From Skeletonema tropicum (lineage: Eukaryota > Bacillariophyta > Thalassiosirophyceae > Thalassiosirales > Thalassiosiraceae), in NCBI GenBank assembly GCA_037178625.1, contig JAWZXG010000037.1, positions 61,788 through 125,787 of the forward strand: a stretch of 64,000 nucleotides of DNA, in the 5' to 3' direction. A program made the position numbers and the translations under genes. The notes below the pieces were generated by a model. That model ran no database searches. It saw only the letters and a program-made list of their open reading frames with translations, and was not told the DNA's origin. Shown piece after piece: positions 22,301 through 26,915 of the stretch; position 1 is the stretch's first letter, and each line of letters begins with the position of its first letter.

Positions 22301-23821
22301 AAATTTTTCAGGTTTCGCAAATGAAGAGATGGTGTGCTCTTCAGTAGCTTCAGCAGGTGATGATGCAGTCGTTGGCATATTGGATGATGCTGCAAGTGGT
22401 GGCGTTTCGCGTTGGATCAAAGTTCCTTCAACAGTCGCCTCGGAAGTAGCATCGACAGCTGAATCCACTGCTGCCTCCGATTCACTTGGCTTCATAACAT
22501 GATTTCCAGAAGCAGAGGTGGTACCGGAAACATCCACCGCAGAAGCATTTTCTGTAGCAGTCACATTCGTTTGACCATCCACATCCGCCGCAGAAGCTTT
22601 TTGAGATGCAGCTGGATTCTTTGCACCAAATATGTCTGGCTGTCCGCCTTGAGCGTCTTCAGTTGTCACATCTTCATCAACGGGCTCCACTTCGCCGGAA
22701 GCTATGGGCTGTCCACCTTCAGCTTTATCAGCCATAGAAGGAGTTGAGACTTCTACAGCCTCAGAAGCGACACTCTTAGGGCGCTCCCACCTGCTCTCTT
22801 CAGTAGTCACATTGAAATAAAAGACCTTACCATTCGGATCATTGAATTCTTTCCAGTCTGCTGGTAAGGTACCAAGTTCATTAGTCTCTTCCTCTACTTG
22901 GCCTTCCGCTGAAGCACTTTCGTGATTAGCATTGGCAATGTTGGAACCATCAGCCGTCTCTGTGCCATCATTCACTTGCTCAACATTATCAACAGCTTCA
23001 ACGTCCTCTTCATCATCATCCTCTTGCTCGCTATCTAATACATATCCATCGATTTGATTACCTGTATCAAAAGATTCCTCGTTCTCCCCCTCCCCCTCCT
23101 CCTCGTCCACCTCCACCTCGTCCTCCTCGTCCACCTTCACCTCTTCCTCCTCCTCGTCCTCCTCTTCAATTTCTTCCTCCTCTTCACTTTGCTCAGCCGA
23201 GTATTTGGTTCCAAAAACAATATCCACCACGTTCTCCTCAGTTGGATTCTTCGATACGTAAAGTAACTTCAATGATTGCTCAATGTTGTTCTTGACGGTT
23301 GTGAATATGATTGCTGGTCCAGATCTGGTGAGGTTATATACCTCTTGCAACAACTCGTTGTTGATCGTCCATTTTTTATCTTTCTGCACGAGGTGGAAAT
23401 GTGCGTTGATAAGCTGTGATAATTTTTCTTCCTTACTTTGCGGGAGACTTGCCCCCACCTTGATGAATTCAAGGTAATTATCCAGAAATTGTTGGGGCAC
23501 TTTCAAATACATATCGTTCTCCTTCGTTGTAGAGATAGCAGCAAATAGATTCATGTTATGTGCTTCGACAATGTCTTTCATTTGATTTAGGAAACCATAC
23601 TCAGCGCCATCGGTCATCGTCAATCCCCGCACAATCTTACTGAATGGAGCGTCAAAATCGAAAAAGTTGCCGTCGGTATCGTCCTCTCGTGGATGTTGCA
23701 GAAAAAATCTCTCAAGTATCTCACGCACCACGGCCTCCCGGACGTGGGGGGCATAATCAGATTCTTTGCGCATTGCGTCAATACCTAGCAGTAAATTCAA
23801 CAAGGGTTTGCTGTTCACCAA
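7331..23821 (-). CDS. Giant WW-domain, FG-rich nested-repeat protein (about 5,500 aa)
   Basis: A single uninterrupted frame of 5,496 codons ends in TGA at 7331. The listed first codon is TTG. The first in-frame ATG is residue 17 (23,773), and the frame is open up to a TAA at 23,873-23,875, so the true start is probably in upstream exons. Residues 1-205 are a unique, largely helical domain that I do not recognise. Residues 212-278 are strongly acidic (Glu/Asp runs). A WW domain sits at about 319-349, with both signature Trp. A unique Pro-rich basic segment (LPLPPPPLRKKK, RKPPPIK) lies around 520-570. From there to the C-terminus the protein is six macro-repeats, each ending in an identical WW domain (LPEGWFKGKDW...GESSWEMP). 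Each macro-repeat also holds 2-5 copies of a 141/142-residue Ala/Ser/Thr/Asn-rich unit containing VFG and GFG motifs. WW domains bind Pro-rich peptides. FG motifs resemble, but do not prove, nucleoporin-type repeats. No signal peptide or membrane segment is visible. The C-terminus (after SPEVPYSA) is unique and short. Copy number could be affected by assembly. Confidence 0.8.
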   Translation of the reverse strand: MVNSKPLLNLLLGIDAMRKESDYAPHVREAVVREILERFFLQHPREDDTDGNFFDFDAPFSKIVRGLTMTDGAEYGFLNQMKDIVEAHNMNLFAAISTTKENDMYLKVPQQFLDNYLEFIKVGASLPQSKEEKLSQLINAHFHLVQKDKKWTINNELLQEVYNLTRSGPAIIFTTVKNNIEQSLKLLYVSKNPTEENVVDIVFGTKYSAEQSEEEEEIEEEDEEEEEVKVDEEDEVEVDEEEGEGENEESFDTGNQIDGYVLDSEQEDDDEEDVEAVDNVEQVNDGTETADGSNIANANHESASAEGQVEEETNELGTLPADWKEFNDPNGKVFYFNVTTEESRWERPKSVASEAVEVSTPSMADKAEGGQPIASGEVEPVDEDVTTEDAQGGQPDIFGAKNPAASQKASAADVDGQTNVTATENASAVDVSGTTSASGNHVMKPSESEAAVDSAVDATSEATVEGTLIQRETPPLAASSNMPTTASSPAEATEEHTISSFAKPEKFPTTATTNTHNRFHPNLPIKKATLPLPPPPLRKKKMTSSPFRKPPPIKLRATTRFHVPPPPNRSSVKSGDTETYVLTTSPLHTPRVLDVGKDDDVPSSASALLASTSTSVVAAGPVVDETTEGDLTNTSPEVATVSNDRDKASTEEPNAARALVQLGIEERERLQQNQQQATNPPLFENVSTAADVFRTTNPPLSEKASARNGFGAPPAQEKTISSTSVGTENASAADVFGANNTTTSEKASAANVFGGTNVAAAENASGADGFGSLNPATSENASAANVVGTLSGSGSPTEEVLGGVNTAVAEKAFAADVFGASASNPTSGSAAADVFRTTNPPLSEKASAGNGFGAPPAQEKTISSTSVGTENASAADVFGANNTTTSEKASAANVFGGTNVAAAENASGADGFGSLNPATSENASAANVVGTLSGSGSPTEEVLGGVNTAVTEKASAADVFGASASNPTSGSASEVFSTEIPIAGERESIEDPLPEGWFKGKDWASGNTYYYNNVTGESSWEMPREDRLNAVASTTGPGHVAVQGAAVDTLRNNEENKEEKPLQQPHPEIVHRQSSHQLNSLECTEHDPNFQHSDPLVESAVAPTTSTANANGSGISKPPVTVNDFPLAIGNYHPPTAMVAMMEKKQEVNVPASVDAASSSENVAIVKPNDRVAVDSAVDATPEKTVEEPSIQHETPPLAASSNMPTTASSPAEATEEQTISLLTTSPLPTPVLDDGKDDDVPSSASALLASTSTSVVAAGPVVDETTEGDLTNTSPEVATVSNDRDKASTEEPNAARALVQLGIEERERLQQNQQQATNPPLFENVSTAADVFRTTNPPLSEKASARNGFGAPPAQEKTISSTSVGTENASAADVFGANNTTTSEKASAANVFGGTNVAAAENASGADGFGSLNPATSENASAANVVGTLSGSGSPTEEVLGGVNTAVAEKAFAADVFGASASNPTSGSAAADVFRTTNPPLSEKASAGNGFGAPPAQEKTISSTSVGTENASAADVFGANNTTTSEKASAANVFGGTNVAAAENASGADGFGSLNPATSENASAANVVGTLSGSGSPTEEVLGGVNTAVTEKASAADVFGASASNPTSGSASEVFSTEIPIAGERESIEDPLPEGWFKGKDWASGNTYYYNNVTGESSWEMPREDRLNAVASTTGLGHVAVQGAAVDTLRNNEENKEEKPLQQPHPEIVHRQSSHQLNSLECTEHDPNFQHSDPLVESAVAPTTSTANANGSGISKPPVTVNDFPLAIGNYHPPTAMVAMMEKKQEVNVPASVDAASSSENVAIVKPNDRVAVDSAVDATPEKTVEEPSIQHETPPLAASSNMPTTASSPAEATEEQTISLLTTSPLPTPVLDDGKDDDVPSSASALLASTSTSVVAAGPVVDETTEGDLTNTSPEVATVSNDRDKASTEEPNAARALVQLGIEERERLQQNQQQATNPPLFENVSTAADVFRTTNPPLSEKASARNGFGAPPAQEKTISSTSVGTKNASAADVFGANNTTTSEKASAANVFGGTNVAAAENASGADGFGSLNPATSENASAANVVGTLSGSGSPTEEVLGGVNTAVAEKAFAADVFGAASNPTSGSAAADVFRTTNPPPSEKDSARNGFGAPPAQEKTISSTSVSTENASAADVFGANNTTTSEKASAANVFGGTNVAAAENASGADGFGSLNPATSENASAANVFGTLSGSGSPTEEVLGGVNTAVAEKAFAADVFGAASNPTSGSAAADVFRTTNPPPSEKASARNGFGAPPAQEKTISSTSVSTENASAADVFGANNTTTSEKASAANVFGGTNVAAAENASGADGFGSLNPATSENASAANVVGTLSGSGSPTEEVLGGVNTAVAEKAFAADVFGASASNPTSGSAAADVFRTTNPPLSEKASAGNGFGAPPAQEKTISSTSVGTENASAADVFGANNTTTSEKASAANVFGGTNVAAAENASGADGFGSLNPATSENASAANVVGTLSGSGSPTEEVLGGVNTAVAEKAFAADVFGASASNPTSGSAAADVFRTTNPPLSEKASAGNGFGAPPAQEKTISSTSVGTENASAADVFGANNTTTSEKASAANVFGGTNVAAAENASGADGFGSLNPATSENASAANVVGTLSGSGSPTEEVLGGVNTAVTEKASAADVFGASASNPTSGSASEVFSTEIPIAGERESIEDPLPEGWFKGKDWASGNTYYYNNVTGESSWEMPREDRLNAVASTTGPGHVAVQGAAVDTLRNNEENKEEKPLQQPHPEIVHRQSSHQLNSLECTEHDPNFQHSDPLVESAVAPTTSTANANGSGISKPPVTVNDFPLAIGNYHPPTAMVAMMEKKQEVNVPASVDAASSSENVAIVKPNDRLAVDSAVDATPEKTVEEPSIQHETPPLAASSNMPTTASSPAEATEEQTISLLTTSPLPTPVLDDGKDDDVPSSASALLASTSTSVVAAGPVVDETTEGDLTNTSPEVATVSNDRDKASTEEPNAARALVQLGIEERERLQQNQQQATNPPLFENVSTAADVFRTTNPPLSEKASARNGFGAPPAQEKTISSTSVGTENASAADVFGANNTTTSEKASAANVFGGTNVAAAENASGADGFGSLNPATSENASAANVVGTLSGSGSPTEEVLGGVNTAVAEKAFAADVFGASASNPTSGSAAADVFRTTNPPLSEKASAGNGFGAPPAQEKTISSTSVGTENASAADVFGANNTTTSEKASAANVFGGTNVAAAENASGADGFGSLNPATSENASAANVVGTLSGSGSPTEEVLGGVNTAVTEKASAADVFGASASNPTSGSASEVFSTEIPIAGERESIEDPLPEGWFKGKDWASGNTYYYNNVTGESSWEMPREDRLNAVSSTTGPGHVAVQGAAVDTLRNNEENKEEKPLQQPHPEIVHRQSSHQLNSLECTEHDPNFQHSDPLVESAVAPTTSTANANGSGISKPPVTVNDFPLAIGNYHPPTAMVAMMEKKQEVNVPASVDAASSSENVAIVKPNDRVAVDSAVDATPEKTVEEPSIQHETPPLAASSNMPTTASSPAEATEEQTISLLTTSPLPTPVLDDGKDDDVPSSASALLASTSTSVVAAGPVVDETTEGDLTNTSPEVATVSNDRDKASTEEPNAARALVQLGIEERERLQQNQQQATNPPLFENVSTAADVFRTTNPPLSEKASARNGFGAPPAQEKTISSTSVGTKNASAADVFGANNTTTSEKASAANVFGGTNVAAAENASGADGFGSLNPATSENASAANVVGTLSGSGSPTEEVLGGVNTAVAEKAFAADVFGAASNPTSGSAAADVFRTTNPPPSEKASARNGFGAPPAQEKTISSTSVSTENASAADVFGANNTTTSEKASAANVFGGTNVAAAENASGADGFGSLNPATSENASAANVFGTLSGSGSPTEEVLGGVNTAVAEKAFAADVFGAASNPTSGSAAADVFRTTNPPPSEKASARNGFGAPPAQEKTISSTSVSTENASAADVFGANNTTTSEKASAANVFGGTNVAAAENASGADGFGSLNPATSENASAANVVGTLSGSGSPTEEVLGGVNTAVAEKAFAADVFGASASNPTSGSAAADVFRTTNPPLSEKASAGNGFGAPPAQEKTISSTSVGTENASAADVFGANNTTTSEKASAANVFGGTNVAAAENASGADGFGSLNPATSENASAANVVGTLSGSGSPTEEVLGGVNTAVTEKASAADVFGASASNPTSGSASEVFSTEIPIAGERESIEDPLPEGWFKGKDWASGNTYYYNNVTGESSWEMPREDRLNAVASTTGPGHVAVQGAAVDTLRNNEENKEEKPLQQPHPEIVHRQSSHQLNSLECTEHDPNFQHSDPLVESAVAPTTSTANANGSGISKPPVTVNDFPLAIGNYHPPTAMVAMMEKKQEVNVPASVDAASSSENVAIVKPNDRVAVDSAVDATPEKTVEEPSIQHETPPLAASSNMPTTASSPAEATEEQTISLLTTSPLPTPVLDDGKDDDVPSSASALLASTSTSVVAAGPVVDETTEGDLTNTSPEVATVSNDRDKASTEEPNAARALVQLGIEERERLQQNQQQATNPPLFENVSTAADVFRTTNPPLSEKASARNGFGAPPAQEKTISSTSVGTKNASAADVFGANNTTTSEKASAANVFGGTNVAAAENASGADGFGSLNPATSENASAANVVGTLSGSGSPTEEVLGGVNTAVAEKAFAADVFGAASNPTSGSAAADVFRTTNPPPSEKASARNGFGAPPAQEKTISSTSVSTENASAADVFGANNTTTSEKASAANVFGGTNVAAAENASGADGFGSLNPATSENASAANVFGTLSGSGSPTEEVLGGVNTAVAEKAFAADVFGAASNPTSGSAAADVFRTTNPPPSEKASARNGFGAPPAQEKTISSTSVSTENASAADVFGANNTTTSEKASAANVFGGTNVAAAENASGADGFGSLNPATSENASAANVVGTLSGSGSPTEEVLGGVNTAVAEKAFAADVFGASASNPTSGSAAADVFRTTNPPLSEKASAGNGFGAPPAQEKTISSTSVGTENASAADVFGANNTTTSEKASAANVFGGTNVAAAENASGADGFGSLNPATSENASAANVVGTLSGSGSPTEEVLGGVNTAVTEKASAADVFGASASNPTSGSASEVFSTEIPIAGERESIEDPLPEGWFKGKDWASGNTYYYNNVTGESSWEMPREDRLNAVASTTGPGHVAVQGAAVDTLRNNEENKEEKPLQQPHPEIVHRQSSHQLNSLECTEHDPNFQHSDPLVESAVAPTTSTANANGSGISKPPVTVNDFPLAIGNYHPPTAMVAMMEKKQEVNVPASVDAASSSENVAIVKPNDRVAVDSAVDATPEKTVEEPSIQHETPPLAASSNMPTTASSPAEATEEQTISLLTTSPLPTPVLDDGKDDDVPSSASALLASTSTSVVAAGPVVDETTEGDLTNTSPEVPYSATSELYLDKTGLFHRILPSEKTHRPST
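7537..22020 (-). repeat. Six macro-repeats inside the giant gene, each with nested 423/426-bp units
   Basis: Using the conserved CATCATCATCC anchor, macro-repeats run (protein order) 22,020-20,101, 20,100-18,181, 18,180-14,989, 14,988-13,069, 13,068-10,303 and 10,302-7,537. Their lengths are 1920, 1920, 3192, 1920, 2766 and 2766 bp. These equal a fixed 1068-bp part (WW domain plus linker) plus 2, 2, 5, 2, 4 and 4 copies of a 423- or 426-bp unit, 19 in all. Each 141/142-residue unit is itself built of related blocks of about 17-22 residues ending in VFG, GFG or VVG. All lengths are multiples of three. Copies are nearly identical. Scattered differences (for example AVASS versus AVSSTT in copy 4, TGLGH in copy 2) distinguish them. 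Confidence 0.9.
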
Positions 23822-24615
23822 AGTTCTGCTGTTGTTGTTGTTGTTGCTGGTGGGGGTGCCAAAGATAGGGAGTTATTGACGTCCGTGAGCGTGGTGTGTG
23901 CGTTTTGAGGGAGAAGACTCATTCCCGCCGCCATCAGAGATGTCCGAACAGCTGTCTCTTGCGGATGGCGTCCGGACTCCGACAATATCCAGCCATCCAG
24001 CCAGCTTTGAGCTTTGGCCACAACTACGTTCATCATTGGAGCAGTATGCATGAGCGGCCTTGTTGGTCTTGTAGTCCAACCATGGTATTTAAGCTCAGTC
24101 TGTTGAATTTCGCCAGGCTGCGTGCATTTTATTGTCTGTGTGGAGAGAGATGGAGAGGGTTGTGATGAGTGGACGACCAAAAATATATACATCGTAATAA
24201 CAGTCAGAAATAAATGATAATGAATGACACTAGAGCAGCCAGCGATAGGCCCATTGACAGCTCATTGCAGATGAATTTTCTCCTTCATTTGTATGGGCAG
24301 TGCAGCCTGCCGCCTCATGGTATCCAGCGGCTTGGCTTATAAATTATATATTGACCGTCAATAGCGAGGCCATCAGCTGTGCACAAGATTCCTATCAGCC
24401 GACGGTCATCATCTCTGCTCTCTCCATATTCATGTAAAACTGCATGCAAATAAAATTATTATTGTAGCAACACTTACATCAATAGGACGTCCGACAGTGG
24501 CTGTGGGTGTTCCCGTAACACCAGTTCCGAGCTCACGTTCAGAAACGGCAAGCTCACGCTCGATAGCGGCGGTGGGTGAGGCAACCGGCTCATTAATTGC
24601 GGCAGCGGAGGCCAT
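23815..24615 (-). CDS. Probable 5' exons of the giant WW gene (or separate 152-aa gene)
   Basis: Exon 1 is 24,615-24,478: a true ATG, 46 codons starting MASAAAINEPVASP. It ends at a consensus GTAAGT donor in phase 0. The intron (24,477-24,136, 342 bp) ends in a long pyrimidine tract and CACACAG. Exon 2 begins at 24,135 in phase 0 and is open to a TGA at 23,817-23,815, passing through an ACA/CAA triplet run. The joined product is 152 residues with no recognised domain. The TGA overlaps the first codons of the giant frame, which is offset by one base. This arrangement strongly suggests the exons belong to the giant gene. In that case either a one-base sequencing or assembly error lies near the C-run/CAA-run at 23,825-23,850, or a further intron that I cannot define makes the shift, or a real frameshift has cut the gene. 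If not, it is a small independent gene. Confidence 0.5.
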
Positions 24616-25051
24616 GATGGCCGCAACGATAACTCTTCGTCTTGAGTGCAGAAAACTTTGTTGGGCTTTGTTGAATGTTGAACTACCTCCACCGGAAGAC
24701 GAAGCGCAGAGAAGGGCGTAAGCGGCACATCATCATCGCAGAAGAGGTCAGAAGACAGAAGATGATGGATGATGGTGATTTTTGATTTTTCAAGTTGGAT
24801 GGGCGTTGGCGGACAATTTGAGACGGTCATTTTGATACTTCGACACAATTTTTTGAGCTATCCGGCACTCACCTTCTCCACCTTGCATGCAGCGCTATCC
24901 TGAAACTGGCACCACGAAAATGCACGTCCGGGTGCACGTCCCTCTGCACGTCCATTTTCTCGCGATGTACGTGCTTGAAGGGTTATCCTTTAAACATTTA
25001 TTGCACGCAGACATTCGTCCCACTGTTTATTGGTAAGTTGACTCCTATGTA
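24616..25051. other. Upstream region of the giant gene; no gene seen
   Basis: This 436-bp stretch precedes the ATG of the proposed first exon and should hold the promoter of the minus-strand gene. GCACGTCC is repeated three times around 24,915-24,955. I see no clear TATA box or other recognised element, and short frames here are shadows of exon 1. Confidence 0.3.
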
Positions 25052-25519
25052 TCACAGACATTCATCTTTTGTACAATAACTCCCCCTCTGCACCGCCCCA
25101 GCCGCAATCCATCTGTACTGTTGATATGAGCCGCCAAGTTCTACAATAAGTTGATGATACGACGTGTCTTTATCATCATCACTCATGCTAGACAAACATG
25201 CAACCACACCTTGCAATACGTTTGTGGAGGCGAGGACGGTTTTGGCTACAGGTGCTGCATTTGCAGGAGGAGTGTTGATGAAATTAGAAGTGTTACATGT
25301 ATTTTGGGGTCCTCGACTATTTTGGCCATACAATGATTTTCTAGCAAGGTCAAAGACTGCATCTCTCTCTGTATTAGTCAAAAATTGAGATGCCTTAGTC
25401 ACTTCGTCCACTGCCTTTAATTGGCGGTACTTGGATAATTACGCAAGAGTAATGCCAGTATCCACTTCTTTTGTTTGATGGCCATAACTTTGATGATTCT
25501 TTGATGGACCGGTTGACAT
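25052..25519 (-). pseudogene. Hypothetical protein gene with an in-frame nonsense codon
   Basis: From a true ATG at 25,519 (MSTGPSKNHQSYGHQ) the frame runs 26 codons to a TAA at 25,441-25,439, then continues open in the same frame for about 128 codons to a stop at 25,052. The downstream part (KAVDEVTKASQFLTNTERDA, then an Asn-rich and an Ala/Val-rich stretch, ending SYCTKDECL) looks like normal protein. I recognise no family. Either a nonsense mutation has split the gene, or a splice removes the TAA, but no usable intron is visible. A copia element sits only 55 bp upstream of the ATG and would have displaced the original promoter. Confidence 0.4.
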
Positions 25520-25574
25520 GGTGGTTTGATGCAAAATGAAATAAATCTTCTATGAATTGTTACGTTCGTAATAG

Positions 25575-25758
25575 TGTTAGAGCGCGTTATTCAGCCCAAG
25601 CATAGTCAAGCATTATGGCGGGAGTTGAGTGTCTCAGGGAAGAGACACGTATCATAATTCTGAGATAAGAAAGTAATAAAGAAGAAATTAGAACAAGACG
25701 TTCGAATAGCAAGGACTATTGTAGCAGTGATTCTGTGGAGCATTTGAGACTTCTAACA
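25575..25758 (+). repeat. 5' LTR of copia element 1
   Basis: This 184-bp terminal repeat begins TGTTAG and ends CTAACA. It is identical to the 3' copy except one base (GTAGCAG here, GTAACAG there). Confidence 0.95.
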
Positions 25759-25964
25759 AACTTCGAAGTTTATCGAAGAGGTCCAGATTGCAATCAATTA
25801 CTGCTGGTGTGTGCGTGAATCGAAAAGGGCTGGGCAACTCGGAATCGGAACGATTGAGTTGGAGCAAGACTTGGAATCGAAGGAATCGATAGAGTCAATC
25901 GAAACGCAGAAGCAACAAGGGACTTTGGGCTTGGAATCAAAGGAGTCGATAGAGCAAAGTCAAT

Positions 25965-26915
25965 ATGAGTGATAACTCCGGAACAACAACGAGGTTGAAT
26001 GAAATCCCGAAGTGGGATGGCAAGGCGAGTTCGGCACCAATGTACATGACCCAGGTCAAGGCTTTTCTCGAATGTCAAGAATTGGATGATGTTCTTGATG
26101 AGAGCAAGATGACTAATTTGCCAACAAAGCGTCAGTACGATGCCTTGGATCCGACAGACAGTACGCATGATGCTGTACGCAAAGTGTACCAAATGAACAA
26201 GAAGGTGGTGACGATATTCACTCTTGGTCAGAAGTCGGCTAATGGACTGGCAACAATTGACAAGACGAAAGTCAATGGGCATGATGCTGGGGTTGCATGG
26301 AAGGTCATGAAAATGTGGGAGAAGAAATACAGACCAGGAGATGCAACAGCAGAGCTCGAACTCGACAATGAGCTCGAGAAGATCAAATTCGGCGGTGCAA
26401 ATGACTATTACGAAAGTGTCACTACCGTGATGACCAAGTTTGCAGTAGTGAAGACTGACACGGATTTGATCAAGCTCCTCATGAAGAGTCAAAACAACAC
26501 GACCTTCACCATGATGGCAATGGATGAGCTGAAAAAGGATGAAGACGATCGCAGCTTTGAGGATCTTTGCGAGAAAATCAACTGTATTCAGCGTATGCAG
26601 AAGACAGGCAATTCCCACGCATCAAGGAGAGAGAAGGAGGTGCAACTCACAAGTCAGGTAGACAAGGACGCTCAGGTTAGGTGCCAATTGTGTAACAAGA
26701 TTGGGCACAAGAAAGCGAACTGTCCAAGCAAAAAGAAGTGCAACTGTTGCGGCAAAACGGGGCACTCGGAAAGTGAATGCTGGGAGAAGCATCCTGAGCA
26801 AGCGCCTAAGTGGATCCAAGATAAGATGTCCAAGCGCAAAGAGGCTGGTGGAGCTAGCGTTGATAAGGAGATCCAAATGTGCAACCTGTGCTTCGATGGT
26901 CAGGATTTTGCATAA
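25965..26915 (+). CDS. gag: Gag of copia element 1, with two CCHC zinc knuckles
   Basis: This 316-residue protein starts at a true ATG 206 bp after the 5' LTR. The N-terminal two-thirds is a typical helical copia Gag (particle-forming) region. It is followed by two zinc knuckles of the CX2CX4HX4C type, CQLCNKIGHKKANC and CNCCGKTGHSESEC, at about residues 240-275, which bind the element RNA. A CNLC near the C-terminus may be a relic of a third. The frame is intact. It ends TTTTGCATAA and overlaps pol, which is in the -1 frame, so Pol should be made by a -1 ribosomal frameshift in the overlap 26,867-26,915. Confidence 0.9.
   Translation: MSDNSGTTTRLNEIPKWDGKASSAPMYMTQVKAFLECQELDDVLDESKMTNLPTKRQYDALDPTDSTHDAVRKVYQMNKKVVTIFTLGQKSANGLATIDKTKVNGHDAGVAWKVMKMWEKKYRPGDATAELELDNELEKIKFGGANDYYESVTTVMTKFAVVKTDTDLIKLLMKSQNNTTFTMMAMDELKKDEDDRSFEDLCEKINCIQRMQKTGNSHASRREKEVQLTSQVDKDAQVRCQLCNKIGHKKANCPSKKKCNCCGKTGHSESECWEKHPEQAPKWIQDKMSKRKEAGGASVDKEIQMCNLCFDGQDFA

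Noticed and set aside
24474..24848. 124-codon minus-strand frame overlapping the proposed first exon of the giant gene
   Set aside because: It overlaps exon 1 in another frame. Exon 1 has a true ATG, Ala/Glu-rich composition and a consensus donor, so this frame is the shadow.
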